DNA of 64,000 nucleotides from an uncultured Spartobacteria bacterium. GTDB lineage: Bacteria; Verrucomicrobiota; Verrucomicrobiia; Chthoniobacterales; Chthoniobacteraceae. The stretch covers positions 30,587 to 94,586 of the forward strand of contig CAIURC010000071.1 in the NCBI GenBank assembly GCA_903901425.1, written 5' to 3'. Below are positions 18,542 through 28,503 of this stretch, in pieces (within the stretch, counting starts at the first letter, position 1; each line of letters opens with the position of its first letter). The notes below the pieces were generated by a model that worked only from the letters and a program-made list of their open reading frames with translations, was not told where the DNA came from and searched no databases. A program made the translations under genes and the position numbers.

Positions 18542-20782
18542 TCAAACGGGTTTTGTGTGCGGGTGGCTCCGAACTTGGAATTCCGCCGTCTTTTTCTGGA
18601 GCCGCCTCTTTTTGGCCTCACCCTGAGCGAGTTTGATGAAGTGGGTCTGGCTGTTAAACCTCTGCGGGGAATCGCCCGATTTGATCCGGTGATATGAGCC
18701 GTCCGGTGCCAGAATCGAGGCCTTTGAGTTGTCTGCGAGTTGTGCACCCAGAATTTCCTCGGTGAGGCGCCGGCGGTGTTCGGGGTCTTCCACGGGGGTC
18801 AGGATTTCGATCCGGCGGAAAAAGTTGCGGGGCATCCAGTCGGCGCTGCCAAAGTAGACCTTTGGAGTGCCAGCGTTTTCAAAATAGAAGATCCGGCTGT
18901 GCTCGAGAAACCGTCCCACGATGGAGCGGACGGTGATCCTTTCGCTGATTCCTGGGAGGCCGGGCTTCAGGCAGCAGATGCCGCGCACGATCAGATCGAT
19001 CTGAACCCCGGCTTGTGAGGCGCGGTAAAGGGCCTCGGTGATTTCGCGGTCCACCAGCGAGTTCATCTTGGCAATGATCCGTGCGGGTTTGCCGCAAAGC
19101 GCGTTGTCGGTTTCGCGGCGGATGAGCGAAAGAAGCGTGTCGTGGAGGGTGAATGGCGCGATCAGCAGTTTCCGGGTGCTCTGGAACCGGCCGATTCCGG
19201 TGAGCAGGTTGAAAAAGTTGGTGGCGTCCTCGCCAAAATCGGGGTGGCAGGTGAGCAGGCTCAGATCCGTGTACAGGCGGGCCGTGGACGGGTTGTAGTT
19301 CCCGGTCCCGATGTGGATGTAGCGGCGAAGCCCGTCCTCGTCCCGGCGAACCACCAGGGCAATCTTGGCGTGCACCTTGTGGTTCACGATCCCGTAAACC
19401 ACATGGACACCCGCCTCCTCCAAGCGGCGGGTCCAGTGGATGTTGTTGGCTTCATCGAACCGCGCCTTCAACTCGGTCACGGCTGTCACTTGTTTGCCGT
19501 TGCTGACCGCGCGCATGAGCGCACCCACAATCCGCGGGTCGCCTCCGGTGCGGTAAAGGGTCTGTTTGATGGCAAGGACGTTCGGGTCGGATGCGGCCTT
19601 CTCGAGAAAATCCACCACGCTGTTAAAGCTCTCGTAGGGATGATGCAGCAGGACGTCCCGTTTCCGGATTACAACAAAAGGATCGGCGCCATTCCGGAAC
19701 GCGGGTGCGAGTGCGGGAAGAAAGGGTTTGTCCCGGAGTTCCGGCGAATGGTCCCCCTCGCAGATGGCCATGAGCCGGCTGGGGTTCAGGGGGCCGTCGA
19801 TCAGGTAGAGGTCGTCCGGGGTGAGGTCGAGAGTCTCCAGAAGGTACTGGTGGATTTCCTGCGGGCAGAGGCAGTCGACTTCCAAACGCACCGCGGCGCC
19901 CTTTCTCCGGTTGTGGAGTTCCTGTTCGACGGCGCTGAGCAGGTTGCGGACGTCCTCTTCGTCAATGTAGAGTTCGCTGTTGCGGGTGACCCGGAAATGC
20001 CAATAGCCGAGGATGGTGGTTCCAGGGAACAGGTCGCCCAGATGTTTTCCAATCACTTGGCCCATAAACGCGTAATGCAGCTCGGTCTCAGCCGAAGGCA
20101 GCCGGATGAGCCGGGGCAGGACCCGCGGGACTTGGACCACGGCAAGGCGCCGGGCGAGGAGCCCGTGCTGTTCGGCCTCCAGTTGAACCACGATGTTCAG
20201 GGACTTGTTCAGCAACTGCGGGAACGGATGAGCGGGATCCAGCCCGAGCGGGGTGAGCACGGGCCGCACCTGGGTCAAATAGTACTGGTCCAGCCAGTCC
20301 CGTGTAGCGCGGGGCAGGGAATCCAGGTCCGGGAAATGGATCTGGTTTTTGGCAAGGGCCGGGATGAGTTCGTGTTTCCAGCACCGGCCGAGCTGTTCGG
20401 TCATGGCCAGAACCCGTTGCCGGATGGCTTTAAACGTTTCCGAAGCCGTGCGTCCGTCGGCGCTGCGCTCGACCAAGTCGCTTTCGATCTGCTGTTTGAT
20501 CCCTGCCACGCGCACCTCAAAAAACTCGTCGAGGTTGGAGCTGGCGATGCTCAGGAACTTGACCCGTTCCAACAGCGGAATGGCCGGGTCGAGTGCCTCG
20601 TTCAACACCCGCTGGTTGAATTCCAGCCAGCTCAGTTCCCGGCTCAGGAAATGTTCCGAGGAGAACTGGCGCTTGGCCTTGAAGTCGCCAGTCCGTCCCG
20701 GAGCCGGAGCGGCAGAAACCACGGCCGCAGGGGGTGGGGGCTGGCCGGATGCCCTCCGGTTTTTGGCCTCAGCACGTTTCAT
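18542..20782 (-). CDS. ppk1: Polyphosphate kinase 1
   Basis: About 746 residues from the ATG at 20782. Makes inorganic polyphosphate from ATP. The N-terminal domain starts at FLSRELSWLEFNQRVLNEA. The first phospholipase-D-like half carries the autophosphorylated histidine in YIHIGTGNYNPSTARLYTD, and the second half includes YFGSADWMPRNFFRRIE. A GTG at 20851 would add 23 residues but would overlap the YlbF-like gene by 31 bases; I prefer the ATG that avoids this. Upstream on the same strand is the YlbF-like gene, so the two may be co-transcribed. Confidence 0.93.
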   Translation of the reverse strand: MKRAEAKNRRASGQPPPPAAVVSAAPAPGRTGDFKAKRQFSSEHFLSRELSWLEFNQRVLNEALDPAIPLLERVKFLSIASSNLDEFFEVRVAGIKQQIESDLVERSADGRTASETFKAIRQRVLAMTEQLGRCWKHELIPALAKNQIHFPDLDSLPRATRDWLDQYYLTQVRPVLTPLGLDPAHPFPQLLNKSLNIVVQLEAEQHGLLARRLAVVQVPRVLPRLIRLPSAETELHYAFMGQVIGKHLGDLFPGTTILGYWHFRVTRNSELYIDEEDVRNLLSAVEQELHNRRKGAAVRLEVDCLCPQEIHQYLLETLDLTPDDLYLIDGPLNPSRLMAICEGDHSPELRDKPFLPALAPAFRNGADPFVVIRKRDVLLHHPYESFNSVVDFLEKAASDPNVLAIKQTLYRTGGDPRIVGALMRAVSNGKQVTAVTELKARFDEANNIHWTRRLEEAGVHVVYGIVNHKVHAKIALVVRRDEDGLRRYIHIGTGNYNPSTARLYTDLSLLTCHPDFGEDATNFFNLLTGIGRFQSTRKLLIAPFTLHDTLLSLIRRETDNALCGKPARIIAKMNSLVDREITEALYRASQAGVQIDLIVRGICCLKPGLPGISERITVRSIVGRFLEHSRIFYFENAGTPKVYFGSADWMPRNFFRRIEILTPVEDPEHRRRLTEEILGAQLADNSKASILAPDGSYHRIKSGDSPQRFNSQTHFIKLAQGEAKKRRLQKKTAEFQVRSHPHTKPV

Positions 20783-20820
20783 GAGGTTCGGGTCATCGGA
20801 GGGAACGCTGTCAGGGATTT

Positions 20821-21216
20821 CTATGCGCAGCCGCAGCCGCCGCCGCAGCACCCGGTGTCGACCTCGTCCAGTTGGGGTGCGCGCCCCAGTTCAAAGGTTT
20901 TCTCGATGAACTTTCCGACGGTCTGCTGGAGCTGCTGGAGCTGGTCCTGCGCATGGAGAAACTCCTGAACCACGATGTTGGAAGTGAGTTCCGACCGGAG
21001 CGATTCAAACTCCTGGATCTCGGAGTTGGAAATCGAATCCCCCTGGTTGGCACGGGCTTGAAGATGGCGGCCCAAGTCGTTCACCTGCTGAAACTGGAAC
21101 TTCAAGGGTTCGTCGGAGAGAAACCGGTCGAGCCCCTGCTTGATCCGTTCGAAATCGGGCCGTGCGGTGACGGCGCTACACAGGGACTGGAGGGGCGGGA
21201 GCAGGGTGTCTTCCAT
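20821..21216 (-). CDS. YlbF-family protein with cysteine-rich tail
   Basis: A 131-residue helical protein matching the YlbF/YmcA family (VVQEFLHAQDQLQQLQQTVGK in the C-terminal helix). Members act as small helical adaptors; some bind an iron-sulphur cluster with partners in RNA turnover. The C-terminus ends in a run of five cysteines among glycines (CCGGGCGCA), a plausible metal or cluster ligand set. It lies just before polyphosphate kinase on the same strand. Its function in this organism is unknown. Confidence 0.75.
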   Translation of the reverse strand: MEDTLLPPLQSLCSAVTARPDFERIKQGLDRFLSDEPLKFQFQQVNDLGRHLQARANQGDSISNSEIQEFESLRSELTSNIVVQEFLHAQDQLQQLQQTVGKFIEKTFELGRAPQLDEVDTGCCGGGCGCA

Positions 21217-21287
21217 GGTGAAATAAAGGTGTTCAGGAAAAGGTACGGCACGCGGAGCCGGAAAGCAAACGCTGGCCGCGGAACCGG

Positions 21288-22649
21288 TTACCGGGCAGCC
21301 AGCGAGATCCCGCGCACCTTCTTGTACAGGGTTACCGCGTAAGTGTCTGTCATTCCGGAAACAAAATCGAAAATTCCCAGCAACCTGTCGTAGGCGGAGG
21401 CCGCTGGAATCCGGCCCGGCCCCAGAGATTCGGCAGGTAGAAGTAGCAGGAGTTTCCGGCTCCGCGGAGCCGGTTTGCCACCGTTCTGCGCGTGGTCGTT
21501 GAGGGCCGACACAAAGACGTCCAGCAGGCCTCCGAGGACCTCAAAGCCGGCCGCCTCGATTTCCACGCCGCGGGGCGTGGAGTAGATGGTTTCTCGCGAG
21601 ATCTTTTCAATGTGTGCCCATGCCACACGGTCCGGTCCGGCGTCGATCAGCGGCGTGTCAAAACTGCCGTCCAGAAGCGCAGCCTCGTTCTCAAGAAAAA
21701 GCTCCGCGCACTTTTCGATCGCGGCGCCGATGGCAATCGAGCGCAGGATCTGGACACGGCGACCGTCCGAGTGCGCGGTTTCCAGGCGGGTGGGGCGAAG
21801 GGGGCCGGGGATGAGCTCCATGAACGCGTCCCGGACCGTTGCATAACCAAGGTGGCCGAGGCGGAAGCCGTCCTCAAAATCCACCAATCGGTAACAGATG
21901 TCGTCTGCGGCCTCGACCAGAAACGCGAGGGGATGCCTCGCCCACGCCGTGTCCGAGGAATTCCGTGGAAGGAGTTCGCATGCGGCTGCCACTGAACGGA
22001 ACTCCGCCAGTTCGCTGCGGTAAAAGCCGAACTTCTTGGTGCTGGCACCCGAGGGCAGATCCCCGGTCCCCAGGTCCGCGGCGCGGGGGTATTTGGTAAA
22101 CGCTCCCAGAGTTGCAAAGGTCAGTTGCAGGCCACCCGGGTTGTCCGGCATCTGAAGTTTTGTCAGGAGCCGGAACCCCTGTGCGTTCCCTTCGTACCGC
22201 GCAAAATCCGCGTGTTCGGCTGGGGTGAGTTCCTGTGCGGCAACTCTGGCGTGCGAAGAATTGAGGAACCAGTGGCGGATGGCGTCTTCACCCGAATGGC
22301 CAAACGGGGGGTTGCCCAAATCATGGGCGAGGGCGGCGGCACTGGTGATTTCCCCGAAATCGGAGGGCGGAATGTCTGTCAGGGCATGGCGCTGGCAGAG
22401 GACAGCGCCCACGCGTGCCCCGAGTGATCGTGCCACGGAAGCGACTTCCAGAGAATGTGTGAGCCTTGTCCGGACATAGTCGTTGTCGGCCAACGGAAAG
22501 ACCTGGGTTTTGTCCTGGAGCCGGCGAAATGCGGTGGAGAACGTAATCCGGTCACCGTCCCGGCGGAACTCCGACCGGAGAGGGTTATGCGGGGCGGGTC
22601 TTGGTTTTTTGCCGATCCGGTTTTGATTGAGGAGTGCCAGCCAGTTCAC
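21288..22649 (-). CDS. dGTPase-like dNTP triphosphohydrolase
   Basis: A 453-residue HD-domain enzyme that cleaves dNTPs to nucleoside and triphosphate. The N-terminus VNWLALLNQNRIG fits the family, and the start is a GTG whose bases overlap the ABC-F stop (GTGA); a start 33 bases further upstream is possible but would overlap more. Metal-binding motifs are TRLTHSLEVASVAR (first His) and ALAHDLGNPPFGHSGEDA (HD pair). The length fits dGTPase. Such enzymes trim the dNTP pool and in some bacteria limit phage growth. Confidence 0.9.
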   Translation of the reverse strand: MNWLALLNQNRIGKKPRPAPHNPLRSEFRRDGDRITFSTAFRRLQDKTQVFPLADNDYVRTRLTHSLEVASVARSLGARVGAVLCQRHALTDIPPSDFGEITSAAALAHDLGNPPFGHSGEDAIRHWFLNSSHARVAAQELTPAEHADFARYEGNAQGFRLLTKLQMPDNPGGLQLTFATLGAFTKYPRAADLGTGDLPSGASTKKFGFYRSELAEFRSVAAACELLPRNSSDTAWARHPLAFLVEAADDICYRLVDFEDGFRLGHLGYATVRDAFMELIPGPLRPTRLETAHSDGRRVQILRSIAIGAAIEKCAELFLENEAALLDGSFDTPLIDAGPDRVAWAHIEKISRETIYSTPRGVEIEAAGFEVLGGLLDVFVSALNDHAQNGGKPAPRSRKLLLLLPAESLGPGRIPAASAYDRLLGIFDFVSGMTDTYAVTLYKKVRGISLAAR

Positions 22650-24598
22650 GAGGTTTGGAGTTCGGAGGCAGCTTTTTCCCAAGCGGCGTTGGCCTCTTGG
22701 AGTTGGTCGGAGACGGCTAGCATTTCCCGGTTCAAAGCCATGGCGTTTCCGCCTGGGGCGTATGCAGCGGGATCCTCGAGGGCAGCGGTGAGGGAGGCGA
22801 GTTTGGCTTCCAAAGCCACCACCTCCATCTCGAGCTTGGCCACCGCTTTTTCCCGGTCCCGGAGTTGTTTGGCGGCCTGTTTGCGCTGTTCGGCCTCGGC
22901 GCGTTTCTGTTCTTTGAACTCCCGCAGGCCAGGCCCGGAGCGGGATTGGGAGTCTGCGGGATCCAGATCGGGCTGTAAATTGGCGAGGCCTTCGCCGGCG
23001 GTGAGCGCGGCGCGGGCGGAGGTGGCCCGGGTTTTTTCGAGGAAATACTGGTAATCGCCGGCGTAGGGGGTGGTGGTTCCGGCGGACACGTGCAGGACGG
23101 AGGAGGCGATGGACCGGATGAAATGGACGTCGTGGCTGATAAAGATGAGGGTGCCTTCGAACTGCTGGAGTGCCTGAATGAGGGCATCGATGGAGCCCAC
23201 GTCCAAGTGGGTGGTGGGTTCATCCATCAACAGCAGGTTGGGCGGGTCGAGCAGCAGTTTGACCAGCGCAAGGCGCGATTTTTCGCCCCCGCTGAGAACC
23301 GCTACGGGCTTGAACACGTCGTCGCCGCGGAAAAGGAAGGAGCCGAGGACGGTCCGGCATGTCTGCTCGCTTTGGGGGTTGGGCGAATCCATCGCCGCCT
23401 CCAGTACGGTCTGGCGGGGATTCAAAACCTCGGTGCGTTGTTGGGAAAAGTAGCCGGTCCGCACATTGTGCCCGAGCGCGCGTTCACCGGTTTGCGGTTG
23501 GAGAATCCCGGCGAGGAGTTTGATCAGCGTGGATTTGCCGGCGCCGTTCGGGCCCACCAGCACCGTACGCTGGCCGCGTTCGGCTTCAAAATTCAGGTTT
23601 TGATAAACGGTCAGGTCCCCGTAGCCGAACCGGATGTTTTTGAGCGAGATCACGCGGGTCCCGCTCCGGGCGGGCTGCGGGAAATGAAACTTGATGGATT
23701 TGGCGTCCGCCACAGGCGCCTCAATTTTTTCCATCCGGGCGATCTGCTTGAGTTTGCTCTGGGCTTGCGAGGCTTTGCTGGCCTTGGCCCGAAAACGGTC
23801 GGCGAATTCCTGGAGGGCGGCGATTTCGCGCTGCTGGTTTTTATAGGCGGCTAGCTGTTGTTCGGCGCGCGCAGCCTTTTGCTCCTGGTAGCTGTCCCAA
23901 TTGCCTTTGTAGCGGTGCAGGGTGCCGTGGGCGATTTCCACGATGCTGCCCACGAGCTGGTTGAGGAACTCGCGGTCGTGCGAGATCATGAGGATGGCTC
24001 CGGGATAGGAGCGGAGATAATCCTGAAACCACTGGAGGCTTTCCAAATCGAGATGGTTGGTGGGCTCGTCCAGAAGCAGGAGGTCGGGTTCCATGACCAG
24101 CAACCGGGCCAGATGGGCCCGCATGATCCAACCCCCGCTCAGGGCACGCGCGGCGCGATCCATGTCGCTCTCCCGGAAGGCCAGGCCGGCGAGGATTTTC
24201 TTGGCTTTGGGTTCGAGTTGCCAGCCGCCCTGTTCGTCAAAAACCCGCAACGCCTCGTGATAGGCGTCCTCGTCTGGGGCCTCGCCTTTTTCGTGGAGAC
24301 GAATGGTGTTTTTCGCAGCTGCAAGTTCGGGCGAGATGGCAGTGGCCAGTTCCAAGACCGTCTCGTTTCCAGCAGGAGCGCTTTCCTGCGGGAGAAAACC
24401 GATCCGCACATTGCGTTCCCATGCAATCCGGCCGGAATCCGGCGTGGCTTCTCCGAGGAGCAAAGAGAACAGGGTGGACTTGCCCGCCCCGTTCGGCCCC
24501 ACCAAACCAATCCGGTCACCCCGGTTGACTTGGAGGCTGGCTTCCTGAAAAAGGACGCGTCCGGAAAACGACTTGCTGACTTGTGCAACGGTAAGCAT
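22646..24598 (-). CDS. ABC-F family ATPase
   Basis: A 650-residue soluble protein with two ABC cassettes and no membrane helices, the ABC-F layout. Walker A motifs are GLVGPNGAGKSTLF near residue 35 and VLVGPNGAGKSTLIK near 345. Signature motifs are ALSGGW and VLSGGEKSRLALVKLLLD, and Walker B motifs are LLLLDEPTNHLD and LLLMDEPTTHLD. An inter-domain linker of charged helices (about 240-310) and a C-terminal coiled coil are present. These proteins work on the ribosome. It overlaps the dGTPase gene by four bases. Confidence 0.93.
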   Translation of the reverse strand: MLTVAQVSKSFSGRVLFQEASLQVNRGDRIGLVGPNGAGKSTLFSLLLGEATPDSGRIAWERNVRIGFLPQESAPAGNETVLELATAISPELAAAKNTIRLHEKGEAPDEDAYHEALRVFDEQGGWQLEPKAKKILAGLAFRESDMDRAARALSGGWIMRAHLARLLVMEPDLLLLDEPTNHLDLESLQWFQDYLRSYPGAILMISHDREFLNQLVGSIVEIAHGTLHRYKGNWDSYQEQKAARAEQQLAAYKNQQREIAALQEFADRFRAKASKASQAQSKLKQIARMEKIEAPVADAKSIKFHFPQPARSGTRVISLKNIRFGYGDLTVYQNLNFEAERGQRTVLVGPNGAGKSTLIKLLAGILQPQTGERALGHNVRTGYFSQQRTEVLNPRQTVLEAAMDSPNPQSEQTCRTVLGSFLFRGDDVFKPVAVLSGGEKSRLALVKLLLDPPNLLLMDEPTTHLDVGSIDALIQALQQFEGTLIFISHDVHFIRSIASSVLHVSAGTTTPYAGDYQYFLEKTRATSARAALTAGEGLANLQPDLDPADSQSRSGPGLREFKEQKRAEAEQRKQAAKQLRDREKAVAKLEMEVVALEAKLASLTAALEDPAAYAPGGNAMALNREMLAVSDQLQEANAAWEKAASELQTS

Positions 24599-24770
24599 GG
24601 CAGGGATTCAGCCAGCAGTCTTGCGATCCGGAGGCCGGGTGCAAGAGTTTCGCCGGGAGAAAAGCGGGGTTGCGTCCGGACGCGGACGCGATTCCGCATC
24701 AGGGCGCCTGCGCATGCGGTGAGTCGCCCGAGGGCCACATACACCGCATTTGTCCAACTCTGCCCGGGTT

Positions 24771-26789
24771 TTAGGCCTTGGCCGACTGAAACTTGGTCCG
24801 GATGGCCTCCACCACGCTGGGATCTGCCAAGGTGGTGACGTTGCCCAGTTCGCGGCCCTCAGAAATGTCGCGGAGCAACCGGCGCATGATTTTCCCGGAC
24901 CGGGTCTTGGGGAGGTCCGGCACGAACACGATCCGTTCGGGCCGGGCGAACTTGCCGATCTTGGCGTCCACCATGGCGTTGAGTTTTTTGGCGAGATCGG
25001 TTTCGTCCACCTTGCCGGCAAAAGCGGATTTGAGGATGACGAAAGCCATGAGGCCCTGGCCTTTGAGTTCGTGTTTGACGCCGACCACAGCGGATTCGGC
25101 GACTGCTTCGTGTTCGATGAAGACCGCTTCGAGTTCAGCGGTGCCGATCCGGTGTCCGGAGACGTTGACGACGTCATCGACCCGGCCGGTGATCCAGAGG
25201 TAACCGTCTTTGTCGCGGATGGCGCCATCGCCCGGGAAATAGTACTGGCCGCCCCAGCGGTTCCAGTAGGTGTCGATGTAGCGCTGGGGATCTCCGAAAA
25301 TGCCCTGGGTGATGCCGGGCCATGGCTTCCTGATGGCCAGAATGCCGTGATCGGTTTCGTTGCCGTGCTCGTCCAGGACGGCAGCATCGATCCCGAAGAA
25401 GGGCAGGGTGGCTGAACCGGGCTTGGTGGGGGTGCAGCCTGGGATGGGGGTGATCATGTGGCCGCCGGTCTCGGTCTGCCACCAGGTGTCCACAATCGGG
25501 CAGCGTTCCGCGCCGACGTTCTTGTGGAACCACAGCCAGGCCTCGGGATTGATGGGTTCTCCCACGGAGCCGAGGAGGCGGAGCGAGGAGAGATCGTGTT
25601 TTTTGAGCCAGTCATCGCCCCATTTCATGAAGGCGCGAATGGCTGTGGGAGCGGTGTAAAAGATGGTGACCTTGTGGTCCTGGATGATCTTCCAGAACCG
25701 CCCAAAATCGGGGGCGTCGGGTGCGCCCTCGTACATCAGCACCGAGGCTCCGTTGAGCAGGGGGCCGTAAACCACGTAGGTGTGGCCGGTTACCCAGCCC
25801 ACGTCGGCGGTACACCAGAAGAGGTCGTCCCCGCGGAGATCAAAGGAATACTTGTTTGTGGTGTAGGCATGGACCATGTAGCCGCCCACGCTGTGCATGA
25901 TGCCCTTGGGTTTGCCCGTGGAGCCCGAGGTGTACAGGAGGAAGAGCATCTCGTTGGATTCGAGCGCTTCCGCGGGACACTCGGAGGAAACCCCCGATGC
26001 CGCTTCGTGGTACCAAACATCCCGGCCAGGCTTCATTTGGCAGCTCGGGTCGGGCTTGCCGGAGTGCCGTTCCAGCACCAGCACATGAGCGCAGGAGGGG
26101 CATTCCGCCACCGCTTCATCTACGGTCTGTTTGAGCGCCAGAAACTTTCCGCGCCGGTATCCGCCGTCCATGGTGATCACCGCTTTGGAACTGGCGTCGT
26201 TGACACGGTCCCGGATGGCTTCCGCAGAGAAACCGCCGAAAACAACGGAATGAATCACGCCGATCCGGGCACAGGCCAGCACGGCGATGGCCAGTTCGGG
26301 CACCATGGGCATGTAAATGGCCACGGTGTCGCCTTTTTTGAGGCCGAGTCCCTTGAGGACATTCGCGAATCGGCACACCTCGGAGAGGAGTTCCCGGTAG
26401 GTGATTTTGCGGATCTCAGACGCACTCCCGGCCTCGGTGGGTTCTGCCTCGTAAACAATCGCGGTTTTGTCGCCGAGTCCTTTGGCGATTTGGGCGTCCA
26501 GACAGTTGTAGGCGATGTTGGTCTTGCCGTCGACGAACCAGCGGAAAAACGGCTTCCTGCTTTCGTCCAGCACTGCCGACCAGCGCTCGAACCAGTGGAG
26601 TTGCGAGGCTTCATCTCCCCAAAACCCGTCCAGATCCTGAATGGACCGCTCGTACAGGGCCCGGTAGCCGTCCAGCCCCTGAACCCTCGCCTTTTGGACA
26701 AAGTCCGTGGAGGGATGGAAAATCTGGTCGGCCGAGGCAAATCCCTCGGCGCTGGCTTTGCGGACGTCATCAATTTCTTCGGTGCTCAT
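24771..26789 (-). CDS. acs: Acetyl-CoA synthetase
   Basis: A 672-residue enzyme that makes acetyl-CoA from acetate, ATP and CoA through acetyl-AMP. The AMP-binding motif LLYTSGSTGKPKGIMHS, the DTWWQTETGGHMITP stretch, the hinge region WITGRVDDVVNVSGHR and the C-terminal catalytic lysine motif PKTRSGKIMRR are all present. That lysine is the usual acetylation control site. Length is typical. It is divergent from the sulfatase gene across a 272-bp gap and about 170 bases upstream of the ABC-F gene on the same strand. Confidence 0.95.
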   Translation of the reverse strand: MSTEEIDDVRKASAEGFASADQIFHPSTDFVQKARVQGLDGYRALYERSIQDLDGFWGDEASQLHWFERWSAVLDESRKPFFRWFVDGKTNIAYNCLDAQIAKGLGDKTAIVYEAEPTEAGSASEIRKITYRELLSEVCRFANVLKGLGLKKGDTVAIYMPMVPELAIAVLACARIGVIHSVVFGGFSAEAIRDRVNDASSKAVITMDGGYRRGKFLALKQTVDEAVAECPSCAHVLVLERHSGKPDPSCQMKPGRDVWYHEAASGVSSECPAEALESNEMLFLLYTSGSTGKPKGIMHSVGGYMVHAYTTNKYSFDLRGDDLFWCTADVGWVTGHTYVVYGPLLNGASVLMYEGAPDAPDFGRFWKIIQDHKVTIFYTAPTAIRAFMKWGDDWLKKHDLSSLRLLGSVGEPINPEAWLWFHKNVGAERCPIVDTWWQTETGGHMITPIPGCTPTKPGSATLPFFGIDAAVLDEHGNETDHGILAIRKPWPGITQGIFGDPQRYIDTYWNRWGGQYYFPGDGAIRDKDGYLWITGRVDDVVNVSGHRIGTAELEAVFIEHEAVAESAVVGVKHELKGQGLMAFVILKSAFAGKVDETDLAKKLNAMVDAKIGKFARPERIVFVPDLPKTRSGKIMRRLLRDISEGRELGNVTTLADPSVVEAIRTKFQSAKA

Positions 26790-27061
26790 TGGGGAAGGGG
26801 TGGGGTGGAGGATCGGGGAAAGGCGGGCAGATTAACGGGGGGAGCCGGGGCGTGGGCAACAAAAACCCGGCACAAAAGATCAATAATTTCCTGTTCCTGA
26901 TCAAAAAAGCGGGGGCCAGCCAAGGCCCCGGGATCCGGCGAAGGTGCGGCTCGGGAAACGGGTGTGGGGCTTACGCAAAATCGTAAAAGTTTCCCGGTTG
27001 AACGGGCAGTGCTGGAGGGGTTCACTGCAGTGGGCAATCCACCGGCCCTTTTTTTCTCCCC
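26790..27061. other. Divergent intergenic region, acs / sulfatase
   Basis: A 272-bp gap between two genes read in opposite directions, so promoters for both must lie here. The stretch near 26870-26905 is relatively AT-rich (aaaagatcaataatttcctg), but I cannot place a convincing -35/-10 pair. No gene seen. Confidence 0.4.
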
Positions 27062-28414
27062 ATGAAATGCGCGCTTCTGCTCCTCGCCCTGGTGACCCCG
27101 TTTTTCGTCCTCGATGCGGGCGAGGCGCGGAAACCCAACGTCGTGCTGATTTTGGCGGACGACCTCGGGTACGGAGATCTGGGCTGCTACGGAGGGAAGG
27201 TGATTCCGACACCGAACCTGGACCGGATGGCGAGGGAGGGAATGCGGTTTACACAGGCCTATGCGGGGAGTGCGGTCTGCGCTCCTTCGCGCTGTGCGCT
27301 CATGACGGGCATGCATACCGGGCACGGACAGGTACGCGCGAACACCCAGGTCGGACCCGAGGGACAGCAACCACTGGAGTCTGGAACCCTGACGCTGGCT
27401 GGCGTCTTAAAACAGGCCGGGTACCGGACAGGCGCGTTTGGAAAATGGGGTCTGGGTGGTCCGGGCAGCAGCGGTGAGCCGTCCCGGGTGGGGTTCGACG
27501 AGTTTTTCGGCTATTTGGACCAGGCTCTGGCTCACGAGTATTATCCGCCCATGCTCCGGAGGCACTCGGAGGCGGTGCCGATGGACGGAAAGACGTACTC
27601 GCACGGGGCGATTTTCGATGCCGCGCTGGAGTTTGTTCGGAAATCGGGGAGCACGCCCTTTTTTCTCTACCTGCCGGTGTGTCTGCCCCATGGAAAACTG
27701 GACGTCCCGGATGCGGCGGCTTTTGCGGAAAAGCGCTGGTCGCAGCCCCTGAAAAACTACGCGGCAATGGTGGCTTTGCTGGACAGGGATGTGGGGCGTC
27801 TGCTGGAGGTGGTGGACGAGAACACCGTGGTTTTTTTTGCGAGCGATAACGGGCCAGAGGTGGTGTATTTCCAGAAGCTCGTGCCCGAGTACATCCGCGA
27901 ACTCAACAGCAATGGTCCGCTCCGCGGATTTAAACGGGACCTCTACGAGGGGGGGATCCGAGTGCCGTTGATTGTCCGGTGGCCGGGCAAGGTGAAGCCC
28001 GGTGTGAGCGGGCATGTGTGCGCGTTCTGGGATTTTTTGCCAACGCTGGCAGAGTTGGTGGGCCAGAACCTTCCGGAAGCCGGGGACGGGATTTCGTTTG
28101 CTCCCACGTTGCTTGGTGTTCCGGGACAGCGGGAACACAGCCACCTCTACTGGGAGTTTCACGAACGCGGATTTGCCCAGGCCGTTCGGTTTGGGGACTG
28201 GAAAGCGATCAAACGCGGCCCGGATGCGGCCGTGGAGCTTTTTGATTTGGGCCACGATCTCGGGGAGACGGTGGATCTGGCTGGACGCCATCCGGACCAC
28301 GTGGCTCGCGCCCTGGCGCTTTTTGGGTCGAGCCGGACTGAATCCCCTGCGATCCAGCTCAAATCCACCGTCATCCGCGGGAGCGGGTACGCGGATTTCC
28401 GCGACGAACCCTGA
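27062..28414 (+). CDS. Secreted type I sulfatase
   Basis: A 450-residue exported hydrolase; the signal peptide ends near residue 20. It has the metal-binding NVVLILADDLGYGDLGCYG (residues 26-44, Asp33-34) and the sulfatase motif AVCAPSRCALMTG, in which C73 is the residue converted to formylglycine. A second metal part is FFASDNGPEV near 258. It would remove sulfate from polysaccharides or other organic sulfates; Verrucomicrobia often use many of these. The formylglycine-making enzyme needed for it is not seen here; the FGE-fold domains at 48-64 kb are DGR targets, not an obvious maturase. Confidence 0.93.
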   Translation: MKCALLLLALVTPFFVLDAGEARKPNVVLILADDLGYGDLGCYGGKVIPTPNLDRMAREGMRFTQAYAGSAVCAPSRCALMTGMHTGHGQVRANTQVGPEGQQPLESGTLTLAGVLKQAGYRTGAFGKWGLGGPGSSGEPSRVGFDEFFGYLDQALAHEYYPPMLRRHSEAVPMDGKTYSHGAIFDAALEFVRKSGSTPFFLYLPVCLPHGKLDVPDAAAFAEKRWSQPLKNYAAMVALLDRDVGRLLEVVDENTVVFFASDNGPEVVYFQKLVPEYIRELNSNGPLRGFKRDLYEGGIRVPLIVRWPGKVKPGVSGHVCAFWDFLPTLAELVGQNLPEAGDGISFAPTLLGVPGQREHSHLYWEFHERGFAQAVRFGDWKAIKRGPDAAVELFDLGHDLGETVDLAGRHPDHVARALALFGSSRTESPAIQLKSTVIRGSGYADFRDEP

Positions 28415-28503
28415 TTTCTCCCGGCGATTGAACGGAGCGTCCGGACTGAGTTTGTGGGGATCGTCTGGTCAGGGTTTCGGCCTCAGGGTAGTCTCGGGCA
28501 CGC

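Noticed and set aside
19142..20968. Long plus-strand open frame opposite polyphosphate kinase
   Set aside because: It is a shadow of a clear gene on the other strand; the same holds for long frames opposite acs, guaB, fabF, the RND genes and the cyclase. GC-rich DNA makes these common.
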